Shown piece by piece: positions 1-5,150 of a stretch of DNA of 12,917 nt. The stretch is from contig JAADFS010000305.1 in the NCBI GenBank assembly GCA_013152795.1, positions 1 to 12,917 of the forward strand, written 5' to 3'. Both the position numbers and the translations under genes were made by a program. Source of the stretch: Deferribacteres bacterium (GTDB lineage Bacteria > Nitrospirota > Thermodesulfovibrionia > UBA6902). Position 1 is the first letter of the stretch. The number at the start of each line of letters is the position of its first letter. Under the pieces are notes generated by a model that did not search any database, was not told where the DNA came from, and saw nothing but the letters and a program-made list of their open reading frames with translations.

Positions 1-2
1 AT

Positions 3-503
3 TTATCTCTTATGCTGGCAGGTTCAATGACAGGTGTGACATCAAGATTGTATTATGTCTTTGAGCAAGAAGAGAGTGTAAGAGAAGGGAAGATGTATCC
101 TTCTCTTATTAAAAATAAAAATCAGAAAATATCTGCTCCCCCGCCAAACTGGTATGAAATGCCACCACTTTTTATATCACTCGGAGATTTGATTAAAGGA
201 TTGGAAGACCTTGGAATCACACATCAACCTGTTAATATTGCACAGGTAAAAGGTGTTCTGGAAAGCCTGAATATGTCTGAACAGTTCCTCGCCAAACTTC
301 GTGGAACATGGCTGACAATTCACGGTGACCGTGCTGAAGCCGGACCACTGTTGAAGCGTATACTTGACCCTCATAAAGGGCTTGAGGAAGAAAGCAAATA
401 TACGACAAAGTTTTCGAAGTGGATGCGATATTTTGAAAATAAGGGGATGCTCCATAAATTCATAGAAGACGGGAGGATGGTTGAAACCCATAGAAACAGA
501 TGA
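3..503 (+). CDS. C-terminal part of unrecognised protein, possibly CRISPR-associated (CARF-like)
   Basis: The reading frame is open to the left edge (codons Leu-Ser-Leu precede the first Met at 12), so this is most likely the C-terminal part of a longer protein. I do not recognise the family. What is visible: a short hydrophobic strand followed by a Gly/Ser/Thr-rich turn (LMLAGSMTGVTSRLYYV) and a helix, a layout that loosely resembles the strand-loop-helix of a CARF ligand-binding domain. About 120 mostly charged, helical residues follow, with several W and K/R residues. The stop codon overlaps the start of the next gene (ATGA at 500-503), so the two are probably translationally coupled. That neighbour is Csx3-like and a Cas6 lies further on, which is why a CRISPR accessory role is suspected. 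The gene is visibly more AT-rich than cas6. The CARF idea is inference only. Confidence 0.6.
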   Translation, partial: LSLMLAGSMTGVTSRLYYVFEQEESVREGKMYPSLIKNKNQKISAPPPNWYEMPPLFISLGDLIKGLEDLGITHQPVNIAQVKGVLESLNMSEQFLAKLRGTWLTIHGDRAEAGPLLKRILDPHKGLEEESKYTTKFSKWMRYFENKGMLHKFIEDGRMVETHRNR

Positions 504-739
504 CCATCATTGATCTTAGCACCTTCTTCAATAACACCGCCAAACTCGCGGAGCTTGATTCATACATAGAGAAGGCAAAGAAGCTCGCGGGGGAGGGCGA
601 TGATGTTGTGCTTACAGGCGCAGCGCCTGTGTGGCTTTATCTCAGGGTCGCCCATGCAGTGCATGGAAAGGCAAGAAAGCTGATTTACCGCAGCCCTGTT
701 ACGGGTGACGTGGCGATTTTCGACCACAGCCCTTATTGA
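500..739 (+). CDS. Small Csx3-like protein (ring-nuclease family relative)
   Basis: This 79-residue protein has two parts. Residues 1-32 are a charged amphipathic helix. Residues 35-77 match the most conserved part of Csx3/Crn3 CRISPR-associated proteins: a strand (VVLTG), then PVWLYLRVAHAVH, then a strand pair ending in FDHSPY, equivalent to the family pattern GxxPxWLxxxLAHxxH...YDPRLG.VVVxSHS. Known Csx3 proteins are about 100 residues and cleave cyclic tetra-adenylate made by type III CRISPR systems. Here the two histidines after the WLY motif (H52, H55) and the late histidine (H76) are kept. The segment that is normally YDPRLG reads YRSPVTG, so the acidic and arginine residues reported as important are absent, and the protein stops where others continue with a GD motif. 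It may be a shortened, altered-specificity or inactive relative. It overlaps the upstream gene by 4 nt. A near-identical frameshifted copy lies at 3173-3412. Confidence 0.65.
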   Translation: MTIIDLSTFFNNTAKLAELDSYIEKAKKLAGEGDDVVLTGAAPVWLYLRVAHAVHGKARKLIYRSPVTGDVAIFDHSPY

Positions 740-765
740 AAAAGATATGATAAGGAGACATATAC

Positions 766-933
766 ATGGCTGTTGTCACAGATAAAGCGATAGAAGTAGT
801 GGAAAGGTTTCTCAAGTTAATTTTAAAAGTTGACTCCCGTATCGAAGTGCACCCCTTCAGGCCCGAAGACTTTACAGAAGATGATCTTTTTGTCAGAGAA
901 ATATTAAAAAATGGTATGGAGCTGAAGGTGTAG
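766..933 (+). CDS. Internally deleted nucleotidyltransferase remnant (55 aa)
   Basis: A short ORF with a good ribosome-binding site (AAGGAGA at 752-758) starts at ATG 766 and encodes 55 residues. The first ~18 residues (DKAIEVVERFLK) look like the leading helix of small MNT-type nucleotidyltransferases. Residues ~20-55 (KVDSRIEVHPFRPEDF, then an FVREILKNGMEL ending) look like the C-terminal segment of the same family. The catalytic core expected between them (GSxxRG followed by SDIDV) is missing, and family members are about 100 residues. My reading is an in-frame internal deletion of roughly 40-50 codons, leaving a non-catalytic fragment. This rests on recalled family patterns, not an alignment. 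It sits 26 nt after the csx3-like gene and 52 nt before cas6, probably co-transcribed. Such enzymes often work as antitoxins with HEPN partners, but no HEPN gene is present here. Confidence 0.55.
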   Translation: MAVVTDKAIEVVERFLKLILKVDSRIEVHPFRPEDFTEDDLFVREILKNGMELKV

Positions 934-943
934 CTTTATTAAA

Positions 944-979
944 CAAAAAATCAGCGCCTATCTGCGAAAATCAGCGGCT
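944..979 (+). repeat. Short direct repeat (AAATCAGCG pair) before cas6
   Basis: AAAATCAGCG-type sequence occurs twice about 22 nt apart in the 52-nt gap before cas6, separated by a CTATCTGCG variant. It is a short degenerate intergenic repeat and leaves no good Shine-Dalgarno for cas6. No function can be assigned. Confidence 0.4.
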
Positions 980-985
980 GAATAA

Positions 986-1963
986 ATGCACACTCAATCG
1001 AACGAGCTCAGGTACCTGACATTCGCCAGGTTCATATTCAGGGCAAGGGCAGAGACCGTGCTCAACCTCCCTCCATACAAGGGCTCCGCCTTCAGGGGCG
1101 GCTTCGGCCATAACCTCAAAAAGATTATCTGCATCAACAGGCTGGTTGAATGCAGCAGATGTGTCCTGGTCTCAAGGTGTATCTATGCCTACATTTTCGA
1201 GACCAAACCGCCGGAAGACCCCGGGATTAAACACAGTTTCTCGGAAGTGCCCCACCCCTATGTGCTGAATCCCCCGCATACGGCGAAAGAGACCTTTGAG
1301 CCCGGGGAGACTTTTACATTCGAACTGGTTCTCTTCGGCAGGGCCATTGATTACTTCCCATACTTCCTGTTCGTCTTTCAGCAACTGGGGGAGAACGGGA
1401 TAGGCAGGGACAGGGGCAGGTTTGAAATCGAATCAGTGAACAATGAGAGATTCGGCAGCGAGGCCGTGATATACAGCTCTGATGACAAATGCCTGAAGGG
1501 CGATATCCAGGTATACTCCTCCGAGAACTTTTTCAGGATTTATACGGATATCATCAGGATGAACCCTGAGCACGTAAGGGTGCGCCTGCTTACGCCGTTC
1601 AGATTCAGGAAGGACGGCCGGTTCAGGGATGACTTTGACTTTTTCGACCTGTTCAGGAACCTGCTGAACAGGCTGTACCTGCTGACATACTTTCACTGCG
1701 GCAACAGGTTTGACCGCGACCACAGGGGCCTGCTCGAAAAGAGCAAGGCCGTCAGGATAACCGACAAAGACATCAGGTGGCATGACTGGACGAGGTACAG
1801 CAACCGGCAGAAATCCAGGATGAAAATGGGCGGCGTGATCGGGGAATTCGGGATCAGCGGCGAACTGGGGCAGTTTCTGCCCTTTCTGAAGATCGGTGAA
1901 TACACCAACATCGGCAAGGCCACAAGCATGGGCCTGGGAAAATATGAGATCATCCATCCGTGA
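986..1963 (+). CDS. cas6: CRISPR pre-crRNA processing endoribonuclease Cas6 (RAMP, PF10040-type)
   Basis: A 325-residue RAMP protein of normal length for the PF10040-type Cas6 group, which cuts pre-crRNA within repeats to make crRNA guides, usually for type III or I complexes. N-terminal motif at residues 28-41: LPPYKGSAFRGGFGH, the usual LPxYKGSxLRGxFGH signature. A cysteine cluster follows at C49, C56, C59 and C65 (C-x6-C-x2-C-x5-C), common in this subgroup. NGIGRDRG at 137-144 is a first glycine-rich segment. The C-terminal RAMP half ends with IGEFGISGEL (285-294) and the glycine-rich loop IGEYTNIGKATSMGLG (303-318). No clear Shine-Dalgarno precedes ATG 986; the N-terminal family motif supports a start close to there. 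No cas10, cas5/7-type gene, cas1/2 or repeat-spacer array is in view, so partners would have to lie upstream or elsewhere. Confidence 0.88.
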   Translation: MHTQSNELRYLTFARFIFRARAETVLNLPPYKGSAFRGGFGHNLKKIICINRLVECSRCVLVSRCIYAYIFETKPPEDPGIKHSFSEVPHPYVLNPPHTAKETFEPGETFTFELVLFGRAIDYFPYFLFVFQQLGENGIGRDRGRFEIESVNNERFGSEAVIYSSDDKCLKGDIQVYSSENFFRIYTDIIRMNPEHVRVRLLTPFRFRKDGRFRDDFDFFDLFRNLLNRLYLLTYFHCGNRFDRDHRGLLEKSKAVRITDKDIRWHDWTRYSNRQKSRMKMGGVIGEFGISGELGQFLPFLKIGEYTNIGKATSMGLGKYEIIHP

Positions 1964-2001
1964 AGCAGCGTTTCCCCTTAACGTTGCATAAACAGGCAAG
2001 T

Positions 2002-2057
2002 GAGTTCTGAGTTCTGAGTTGAGGGGGCAGGGGGCAGTTGTCAGGGTTCAGAATGAA
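2002..2057 (+). repeat. Heptanucleotide tandem tract
   Basis: Eight consecutive 7-bp units in strict phase: GAGTTCT twice, GAGTTGA, GGGGGCA twice, GTTGTCA, GGGTTCA, GAATGAA. The units are degenerate, but the 7-bp period holds throughout. Part of composite copy 1. Confidence 0.8.
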
Positions 2058-2148
2058 ACAAGTCCCCCCTCCCCTTGACGCCTGCCTGTGCGTTGCACGC
2101 AGACAGGGGAGGGGGTTAGGGGGAGTGGGCTGAGCTGTTACCCCTGAA

Positions 2149-2217
2149 GGAATCGCAGATAAAGCTTTTCCGGCAGGCTCTCCTGCCCGCTGGCGATATT
2201 TTTATGCCACTGTAAGG
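2149..2217 (+). repeat. 69-bp hairpin module of the composite element, copy R1
   Basis: Begins GGAATCGCAGATAAAGC, continues with a perfect small hairpin GGCAGG-CTCT-CCTGCC (2172-2187) and ends TTTATGCCACTGTAAGG. Further copies are at 3498-3567, 5151-5219 (reverse) and 7047-7115, with partial ends at 5328-5363 and 9187-9216. Confidence 0.85.
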
Positions 2218-2259
2218 GAAGGTACTGCGGGAGGATGTGGGGGCGGATTTTAAATAAAG

Positions 2260-2294
2260 AAGTCAGGAGCCAGGAGTCAGAATTCAGGAGTCAG
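2260..2294 (+). repeat. Heptanucleotide tandem tract
   Basis: Five units in 7-bp phase: AAGTCAG, GAGCCAG, GAGTCAG, AATTCAG, GAGTCAG. It lies outside the terminal repeats of copy 1 and upstream of the toxin-antitoxin pair, so heptad tracts also occur alone. Confidence 0.75.
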
Positions 2295-2473
2295 AATGGA
2301 AAGGGAAAGAGCCAAAGGGCCGCAGGCCGGTAGCTGAACCCCGCAACCCTGAACTCAGAACTGTCCTTTCCTCCCTTGTATTTTTAAGCCCTTATTGATA
2401 TTCTGTCATTATACAGCTAGTGATTTTCGGCCACTCGCCGGTTTAACAGGATTTTTAGTAAAATATTGTTGAA

Positions 2474-2502
2474 AGGACAGGATTACTCAGAATTTCTGTC
2501 CT
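2474..2502. promoter_or_regulatory. Inverted repeat before the antitoxin gene
   Basis: AGGACAG (2474-2480) and CTGTCCT (2496-2502) form a perfect 7-bp inverted repeat with a 15-nt spacer, ending 5 nt before ATG 2508. It could be an operator for autorepression, typical of type II toxin-antitoxin pairs, or an mRNA hairpin at the ribosome-binding site. Function is inferred from position only. Confidence 0.4.
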
Positions 2503-2507
2503 GAAAG

Positions 2508-2735
2508 ATGGAGGATGTATTGAAAAAGATTTATAAGGGTATAGTTGAAAGGGATATAATTCGTCTTAATGAGAAAACAGGTCTTCCTCTCGGGACTCAG
2601 GCCATTGTCACACTAAAAACCATGAACGGGGAAGAACAGGACGCTATAAAAGAAAGACAGATAAAGCTCCTCAAGAAGGGGTTTTATTTAGGGAAAAAAT
2701 TTTATTCAAAACGCGAAGATCTGTATGCCGGATAA
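2508..2735 (+). CDS. VapB-like antitoxin
   Basis: A 75-residue basic protein preceding a PIN toxin. Residues ~8-37 (GIVERDIIRL, then LPLGTQAIVTL) look like the small beta-rich DNA-binding domain of AbrB/DUF104-like antitoxins. The C-terminal part (LLKKGFYLGKKFYSKREDLYAG) looks like the toxin-binding tail seen in VapB-type proteins. It would neutralise the PIN ribonuclease encoded next and repress the operon. The gene overlaps the toxin gene by 11 nt, so coupling is likely. ATG 2508 has a poor Shine-Dalgarno; an in-frame TTG at 2520 is preceded by GGAGG at 2510-2514 and is a plausible alternative start. The pair is AT-rich compared with cas6 and the secretion genes, consistent with transfer. 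Family assignment is moderate; the role is supported mainly by the neighbour. Confidence 0.7.
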   Translation: MEDVLKKIYKGIVERDIIRLNEKTGLPLGTQAIVTLKTMNGEEQDAIKERQIKLLKKGFYLGKKFYSKREDLYAG

Positions 2736-3147
2736 GCTGATAGACACCAATATTCTTGTATATGCCCACGATACGTCTGAAGGGGAAAAGCACGAGATTG
2801 CAAGAGACCTTCTAATCCAAATCTGGGAGAAGGGCGGAGGCGTAGTTTGTCTGCAAAACCTGATGGAATTCTTCGTTGTTATTACCCGGAAAGTTGAGAA
2901 CCCGGTTGATGTGGCAGAAGCAGGGAGTATTGTAGAAGACTTTATAAGATCAGACAACTGGAGGATTATAGATAGAGATATAGACACATTTATTAATGCT
3001 ACGAACCTTGTTTCTGAACATAAAATCCATTTGTGGGATGCATTGATTGCAGCATGTATGCAGGAAAATGAGATAACTGAAATTATTACGGAAAATGTAA
3101 AAGACTTTGAAAAGATCAAAGATATAAAAGTTACAATGCCGTTCTGA
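2725..3147 (+). CDS. PIN-domain ribonuclease toxin (VapC-like)
   Basis: A 140-residue PIN-domain protein of normal VapC length. The acidic active-site residues are visible: D7 in LIDTNILVYAHD, E48 in NLMEFF, D105 in HLWDALIAA, and the fourth site in TENVKDF (N124 and D127, where many relatives have a TEDxKDF-type sequence). PIN toxins cleave RNA, often tRNA or rRNA, with Mg2+ or Mn2+ in the cytoplasm. The three main acidic residues are intact, so it is probably active. The start at ATG 2725 lies within the end of the antitoxin gene. The module sits between the cas6 cluster and the frameshifted csx3-like copy, and its AT-rich composition suggests separate acquisition. Cellular target cannot be told from sequence. 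Confidence 0.9.
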   Translation: MPDKLIDTNILVYAHDTSEGEKHEIARDLLIQIWEKGGGVVCLQNLMEFFVVITRKVENPVDVAEAGSIVEDFIRSDNWRIIDRDIDTFINATNLVSEHKIHLWDALIAACMQENEITEIITENVKDFEKIKDIKVTMPF

Positions 3148-3172
3148 CATAATCGGTGACCAGCGGACCATT

Positions 3173-3412
3173 ATGCCTCCACTTTCATTATTTGAACTCG
3201 ATCAATTCTTCAATAAAACCGCTAAACTCGCGGAGCTTGATTCATACATAGAGAAGGCAAAGAAGCTCGCGGGGAGGGCGATGATGTTGTGCTTACAGGC
3301 GCAGCGCCTGTGTGGCTTTATCTCAGGGTCGCCCATGCACTGCATGGAAAGGCAAGAAAGCTGATTTACCGCAGCCCTGTTACGGGTGATGTGGCGATTT
3401 TCGACCACAGCC
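3173..3412 (+). pseudogene. Frameshifted second copy of the csx3-like gene
   Basis: From 3206 to 3412 this is nearly identical to 524-730 (five differences, one of them a deletion). The deletion is in a G run: five Gs at 589-593 but four at 3271-3274. It shifts the frame after KKLAG and ends translation at 3364. The N-terminus differs (MPPLSLFELDQFF against MTIIDLSTFF), so the copies do not share the first ~30 nt. The native end is also lost: homology stops inside the DHSP motif, and unrelated DNA leading into a repeat element follows. Restoring the frame would give a Csx3-like domain with a long foreign tail. It is therefore a pseudogene on two counts, although a sequencing error or slippage in the G run cannot be excluded. 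Confidence 0.75.
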
Positions 3413-3434
3413 GTTTCCTGTTATTTTGTCTTTC

Positions 3435-3459
3435 ACGGACACGAAGAACGGACACGAAT
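3435..3459 (+). repeat. Short direct repeat ACGGACACGAA x2
   Basis: ACGGACACGAAG (3435-3446) and ACGGACACGAAT (3448-3459) form a nearly perfect tandem pair inside the unrelated DNA that replaces the 3' end of the csx3-like pseudogene. Confidence 0.6.
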
Positions 3460-3497
3460 CACGGGCACTTGATATGCTGTGCGGAATATTTTCTGCA

Positions 3498-3567
3498 GGA
3501 ATCGCAGATAAAGCTTTTCCGGCAGCCTCCCTTGCCCGCAGGTGATGTTTTTTATGCCACTGGAAGG
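3498..3567 (+). repeat. Hairpin module of the composite element, copy R2 (solo)
   Basis: Matches R1 from GGAATCGCAGATAAAGC through TTTATGCCACTGGAAGG. The small hairpin is decayed (GGCAGCCTCCCTTGCC). Neither the heptad tract nor a left terminus precedes it, so it is a solo right end between the csx3-like pseudogene and the amidase gene. Confidence 0.8.
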
Positions 3568-3627
3568 CTTGTATTAACCCGCCAGGCAGCCGTAAAATAT
3601 GAAATGCATGAGTTTTGAATTGATACC

Positions 3628-4065
3628 ATGAAAATACAGAAATTAGTTGTTCATCATTCGGCGACCAACAGTGTGACCACAAAGAGGGCCGATATAGAAA
3701 GATGGCACAGACAGAGGGGCTTCAGCCAGATAGGCTACCATAAAGTCATTGAAGGTGACGGCGGCATTGTCGACGGCCGGCCGGAGACGATACAGGGCGC
3801 CCATGCCAGGGGGGCCAACCACGCATCATTGGGGGTATGTGTTGTGGGGAATTTTGAAACAGAGGTCCCATCGGCGCCCCAGATAGAGGCACTTGTGGAT
3901 GTCTTGACAGGCTGGTGTAATACCTACAAACTGGATGAAACCTGTATTTACGGCCATTTCAACGTGCCGGGCGGCACCACCAGGACCGCCTGTCCGGGCA
4001 GGAATCTCAAGAATCAACTGCCGGCCATTAAACAGAAGGTTGCCGCCAGATTGAGATTAAGATAA
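3628..4065 (+). CDS. N-acetylmuramoyl-L-alanine amidase, amidase_2/PGRP family
   Basis: A 145-residue single-domain amidase_2 enzyme, close in size to T7 lysozyme. These zinc enzymes cut the bond between N-acetylmuramic acid and L-alanine in peptidoglycan. Zinc ligands visible: H9/H10 (VVHHSAT), H110 (YGHFNVPGG) and C122 (TACPG). The tyrosine of the IGYHKVI motif (Y37) matches the conserved catalytic-site tyrosine of the family. The threonine-rich stretch at 117-120 before ACPG is where T7 lysozyme has its catalytic lysine. There is no signal peptide or extra cell-wall-binding domain, so as written it would be cytoplasmic, like a phage endolysin needing a holin or lysis. It may be a prophage relic, but no other phage gene is nearby. 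Shine-Dalgarno is weak. A lipoprotein gene follows 4 nt later. Confidence 0.9.
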   Translation: MKIQKLVVHHSATNSVTTKRADIERWHRQRGFSQIGYHKVIEGDGGIVDGRPETIQGAHARGANHASLGVCVVGNFETEVPSAPQIEALVDVLTGWCNTYKLDETCIYGHFNVPGGTTRTACPGRNLKNQLPAIKQKVAARLRLR

Positions 4066-4069
4066 TTTT

Positions 4070-4507
4070 ATGAAAGATCATATGAAGACCGCCCTGTTTT
4101 TTTTCTTTGCAGTATTGTTTTTTGTATCCTGCACGTCGAATACATCCGTAAACGTTAAATCATGGGAGGATGTGGAGACGGATACGCTTAATAATAAGAT
4201 AGAGAAAGCTTACGCTGAGGGCGTGCAGTGGGCTGACAGGCCGGAGCTTTACGTGTTCAATCTCTTTGAATTGTCCGGTTTGAGAAAGATATCTTATGAG
4301 TACAGCGCTGACAATATCGAGAGCCCCCGCAATATCGAGATAAGCCTTGTGAGGGACGGCTTTCTTGATGACTCGGTGCGTGGAGATATTCAGCGTATAA
4401 GGTTAAGAAAAAACAACGAGGGCAGATGGGAAATACTCTCCATCAAGAGGGCTGTAAGCTGCTGGCGTAATGAGGAGCCGGCATACTCTTCTGAAGCATG
4501 CCCGTGA
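4070..4507 (+). CDS. Predicted small lipoprotein, family not recognised
   Basis: 145 residues if translation starts at ATG 4070. An in-frame ATG at 4082 would give a more compact signal peptide and is an alternative. The N-terminus is a very Phe-rich hydrophobic segment after Lys (MKTALFFFFAVLFFVSC). C21 follows Val-Ser, a plausible lipobox, so the protein is probably exported and lipid-anchored. The mature part (about 124 residues) is mixed alpha/beta and charged, with no domain I recognise; a pair of cysteines near the C-terminus (C130, C144) could form a disulfide. It lies 4 nt after the amidase gene and is probably in the same transcript. It ends 7 nt before the stop of the convergent SemiSWEET gene. 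Confidence 0.75.
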   Translation: MKDHMKTALFFFFAVLFFVSCTSNTSVNVKSWEDVETDTLNNKIEKAYAEGVQWADRPELYVFNLFELSGLRKISYEYSADNIESPRNIEISLVRDGFLDDSVRGDIQRIRLRKNNEGRWEILSIKRAVSCWRNEEPAYSSEACP

Positions 4508-4514
4508 ACGTTGC

Positions 4515-4775
4515 TCAACCGTATCTGATCTTGAGAATCAATATAATGGCTGCAAGGACAAAAGAGACCGCATTCGCTGAAATCACGGGGAGGGATTCTA
4601 TCAGTATTCCGTAAATTATCCATAAGAAAATGCCCGCCGCCAGAACGAGATACATTGTCATTGATAGGTCCTTTGCTTCCTTTGTCCTTATGGTTTTGAC
4701 CACCTGCGGCAGGAAAGAGGCGGTTGTACACACTCCGGCAATCAGGCCGATGATGGCGGTATAGTTTATCTCCAT
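4515..4775 (-). CDS. SemiSWEET-type sugar transporter (PQ-loop, 3 TM)
   Basis: 86 residues, the usual size of bacterial SemiSWEETs, which form homodimers in the inner membrane and carry mono- or disaccharides by facilitated diffusion. Three hydrophobic helices are visible at about residues 6-24, 41-58 and 63-83. The PQ motif is P23-Q24 (SFLPQVVKTIRTKEAKDLS), followed by the basic loop typical of the family. W52 and N68 match conserved pocket positions. Its start is 11 nt downstream of the HNH gene stop; a GGGGAGAA sequence spanning the end of that gene can serve as Shine-Dalgarno. The two genes form a small minus-strand operon. The substrate cannot be told from sequence; the GT4/GH15 pair further along may be coincidental. 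Confidence 0.9.
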   Translation of the reverse strand: MEINYTAIIGLIAGVCTTASFLPQVVKTIRTKEAKDLSMTMYLVLAAGIFLWIIYGILIESLPVISANAVSFVLAAIILILKIRYG

Positions 4776-4786
4776 GACAGACTAAA

Positions 4787-5116
4787 CTATTCTCCCCTGC
4801 CGGAACTGAAATAGTCCCCGAGGATGTCCCTGCTGTGCTCGTCGTCATGACAGTATACGCAGAGATTTTCCCAGTTTGAACCATCAGGCGGGTTATTGCT
4901 ACGGTTTCCGTCCCTGTGGTGAACCGTAAGGAGATGCCGGTTGCCGGAATCAAACTCCCTCCCGCATTTCGCACAGATAAGCCCGTGAATCTCAAGGGAG
5001 CGCTGCCGGTAATCGACTGACCCGGACCGGCCCCCCTTCAGTTCCTTTACAATATCTGCAACCGACTTTGCAGTGTCTTTCTGTTTCCTGACTTTAAACG
5101 GCCGTCTGTTTCTCAT
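4787..5116 (-). CDS. HNH nuclease, YajD family
   Basis: 109 residues from ATG 5116, chosen over an in-frame GTG at 5125 because a GGGTGGT sequence lies just upstream of the ATG. The HNH fold is clear: zinc-knuckle cysteines C48 and C51 (CAKC), catalytic motif TVHHRDGN at 64-71, the NNPPDGSNWENL segment at 74-85, second zinc pair C86/C89 followed by H90, and H94. The layout closely follows E. coli YajD (REKALKIY...LTVHH...DGSNWELLC.YCHDHEH). YajD-like proteins are predicted DNA nucleases with no settled physiological role. The N-terminal 35 residues are basic and may contact nucleic acid. First gene of a two-gene operon with the SemiSWEET gene. Confidence 0.88.
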   Translation of the reverse strand: MRNRRPFKVRKQKDTAKSVADIVKELKGGRSGSVDYRQRSLEIHGLICAKCGREFDSGNRHLLTVHHRDGNRSNNPPDGSNWENLCVYCHDDEHSRDILGDYFSSGRGE

Positions 5117-5150
5117 GAATACCACCCTGTCTTATAGCAATTGTGCTTTA

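Larger units (their letters stand above)
1976..2217 (+). repeat. Composite repeat element, copy 1 (complete, imperfect terminal inverted repeats)
   Basis: The most complete copy of a modular intergenic element. The left end, CCTTAACGTTGCATAAA (1976-1992), is an imperfect inverted match (about 13 of 17) to the right end, TTTATGCCACTGTAAGG (2201-2217). Between them are eight degenerate 7-bp units (2002-2057), a C-run then G-run module (2063-2127) interrupted by a 26-nt hairpin insert (2081-2106), and the 69-bp hairpin module (2149-2217). It begins 12 nt after the cas6 stop codon. No clear target-site duplication and no transposase. Confidence 0.75.
1964..2507. other. 544-nt gene-free gap filled with repeat elements
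   Basis: No convincing coding region. The gap holds a 242-bp composite element (1976-2217), a second heptanucleotide tract (2260-2294), a shorter one near 2350, and an AT-rich stretch (2400-2507) carrying the presumed promoter/operator region of the toxin-antitoxin pair. Confidence 0.8.

Noticed and set aside
1433..1999. 188-codon minus-strand frame
   Set aside because: Antisense to cas6, whose family motifs are clear on the plus strand; its translation shows no recognisable domain.
1971..2222. Target-site duplication around composite copy 1
   Set aside because: The flanks (TTTCC and GAAGG) are inverted, not direct, so no duplication can be claimed for this copy.
3289..3618. 109-codon frame containing most of the csx3-like core
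   Set aside because: It starts mid-domain after the G-run deletion and its last ~65 codons are repeat or unrelated DNA. It is better described as the second half of the frameshifted pseudogene.
5131..5139. Extended -10 (TGCTATAAG, minus strand) as HNH operon promoter
   Set aside because: Transcription would start around 5124, leaving the Shine-Dalgarno at the very 5' end of the RNA, and there is no convincing -35.
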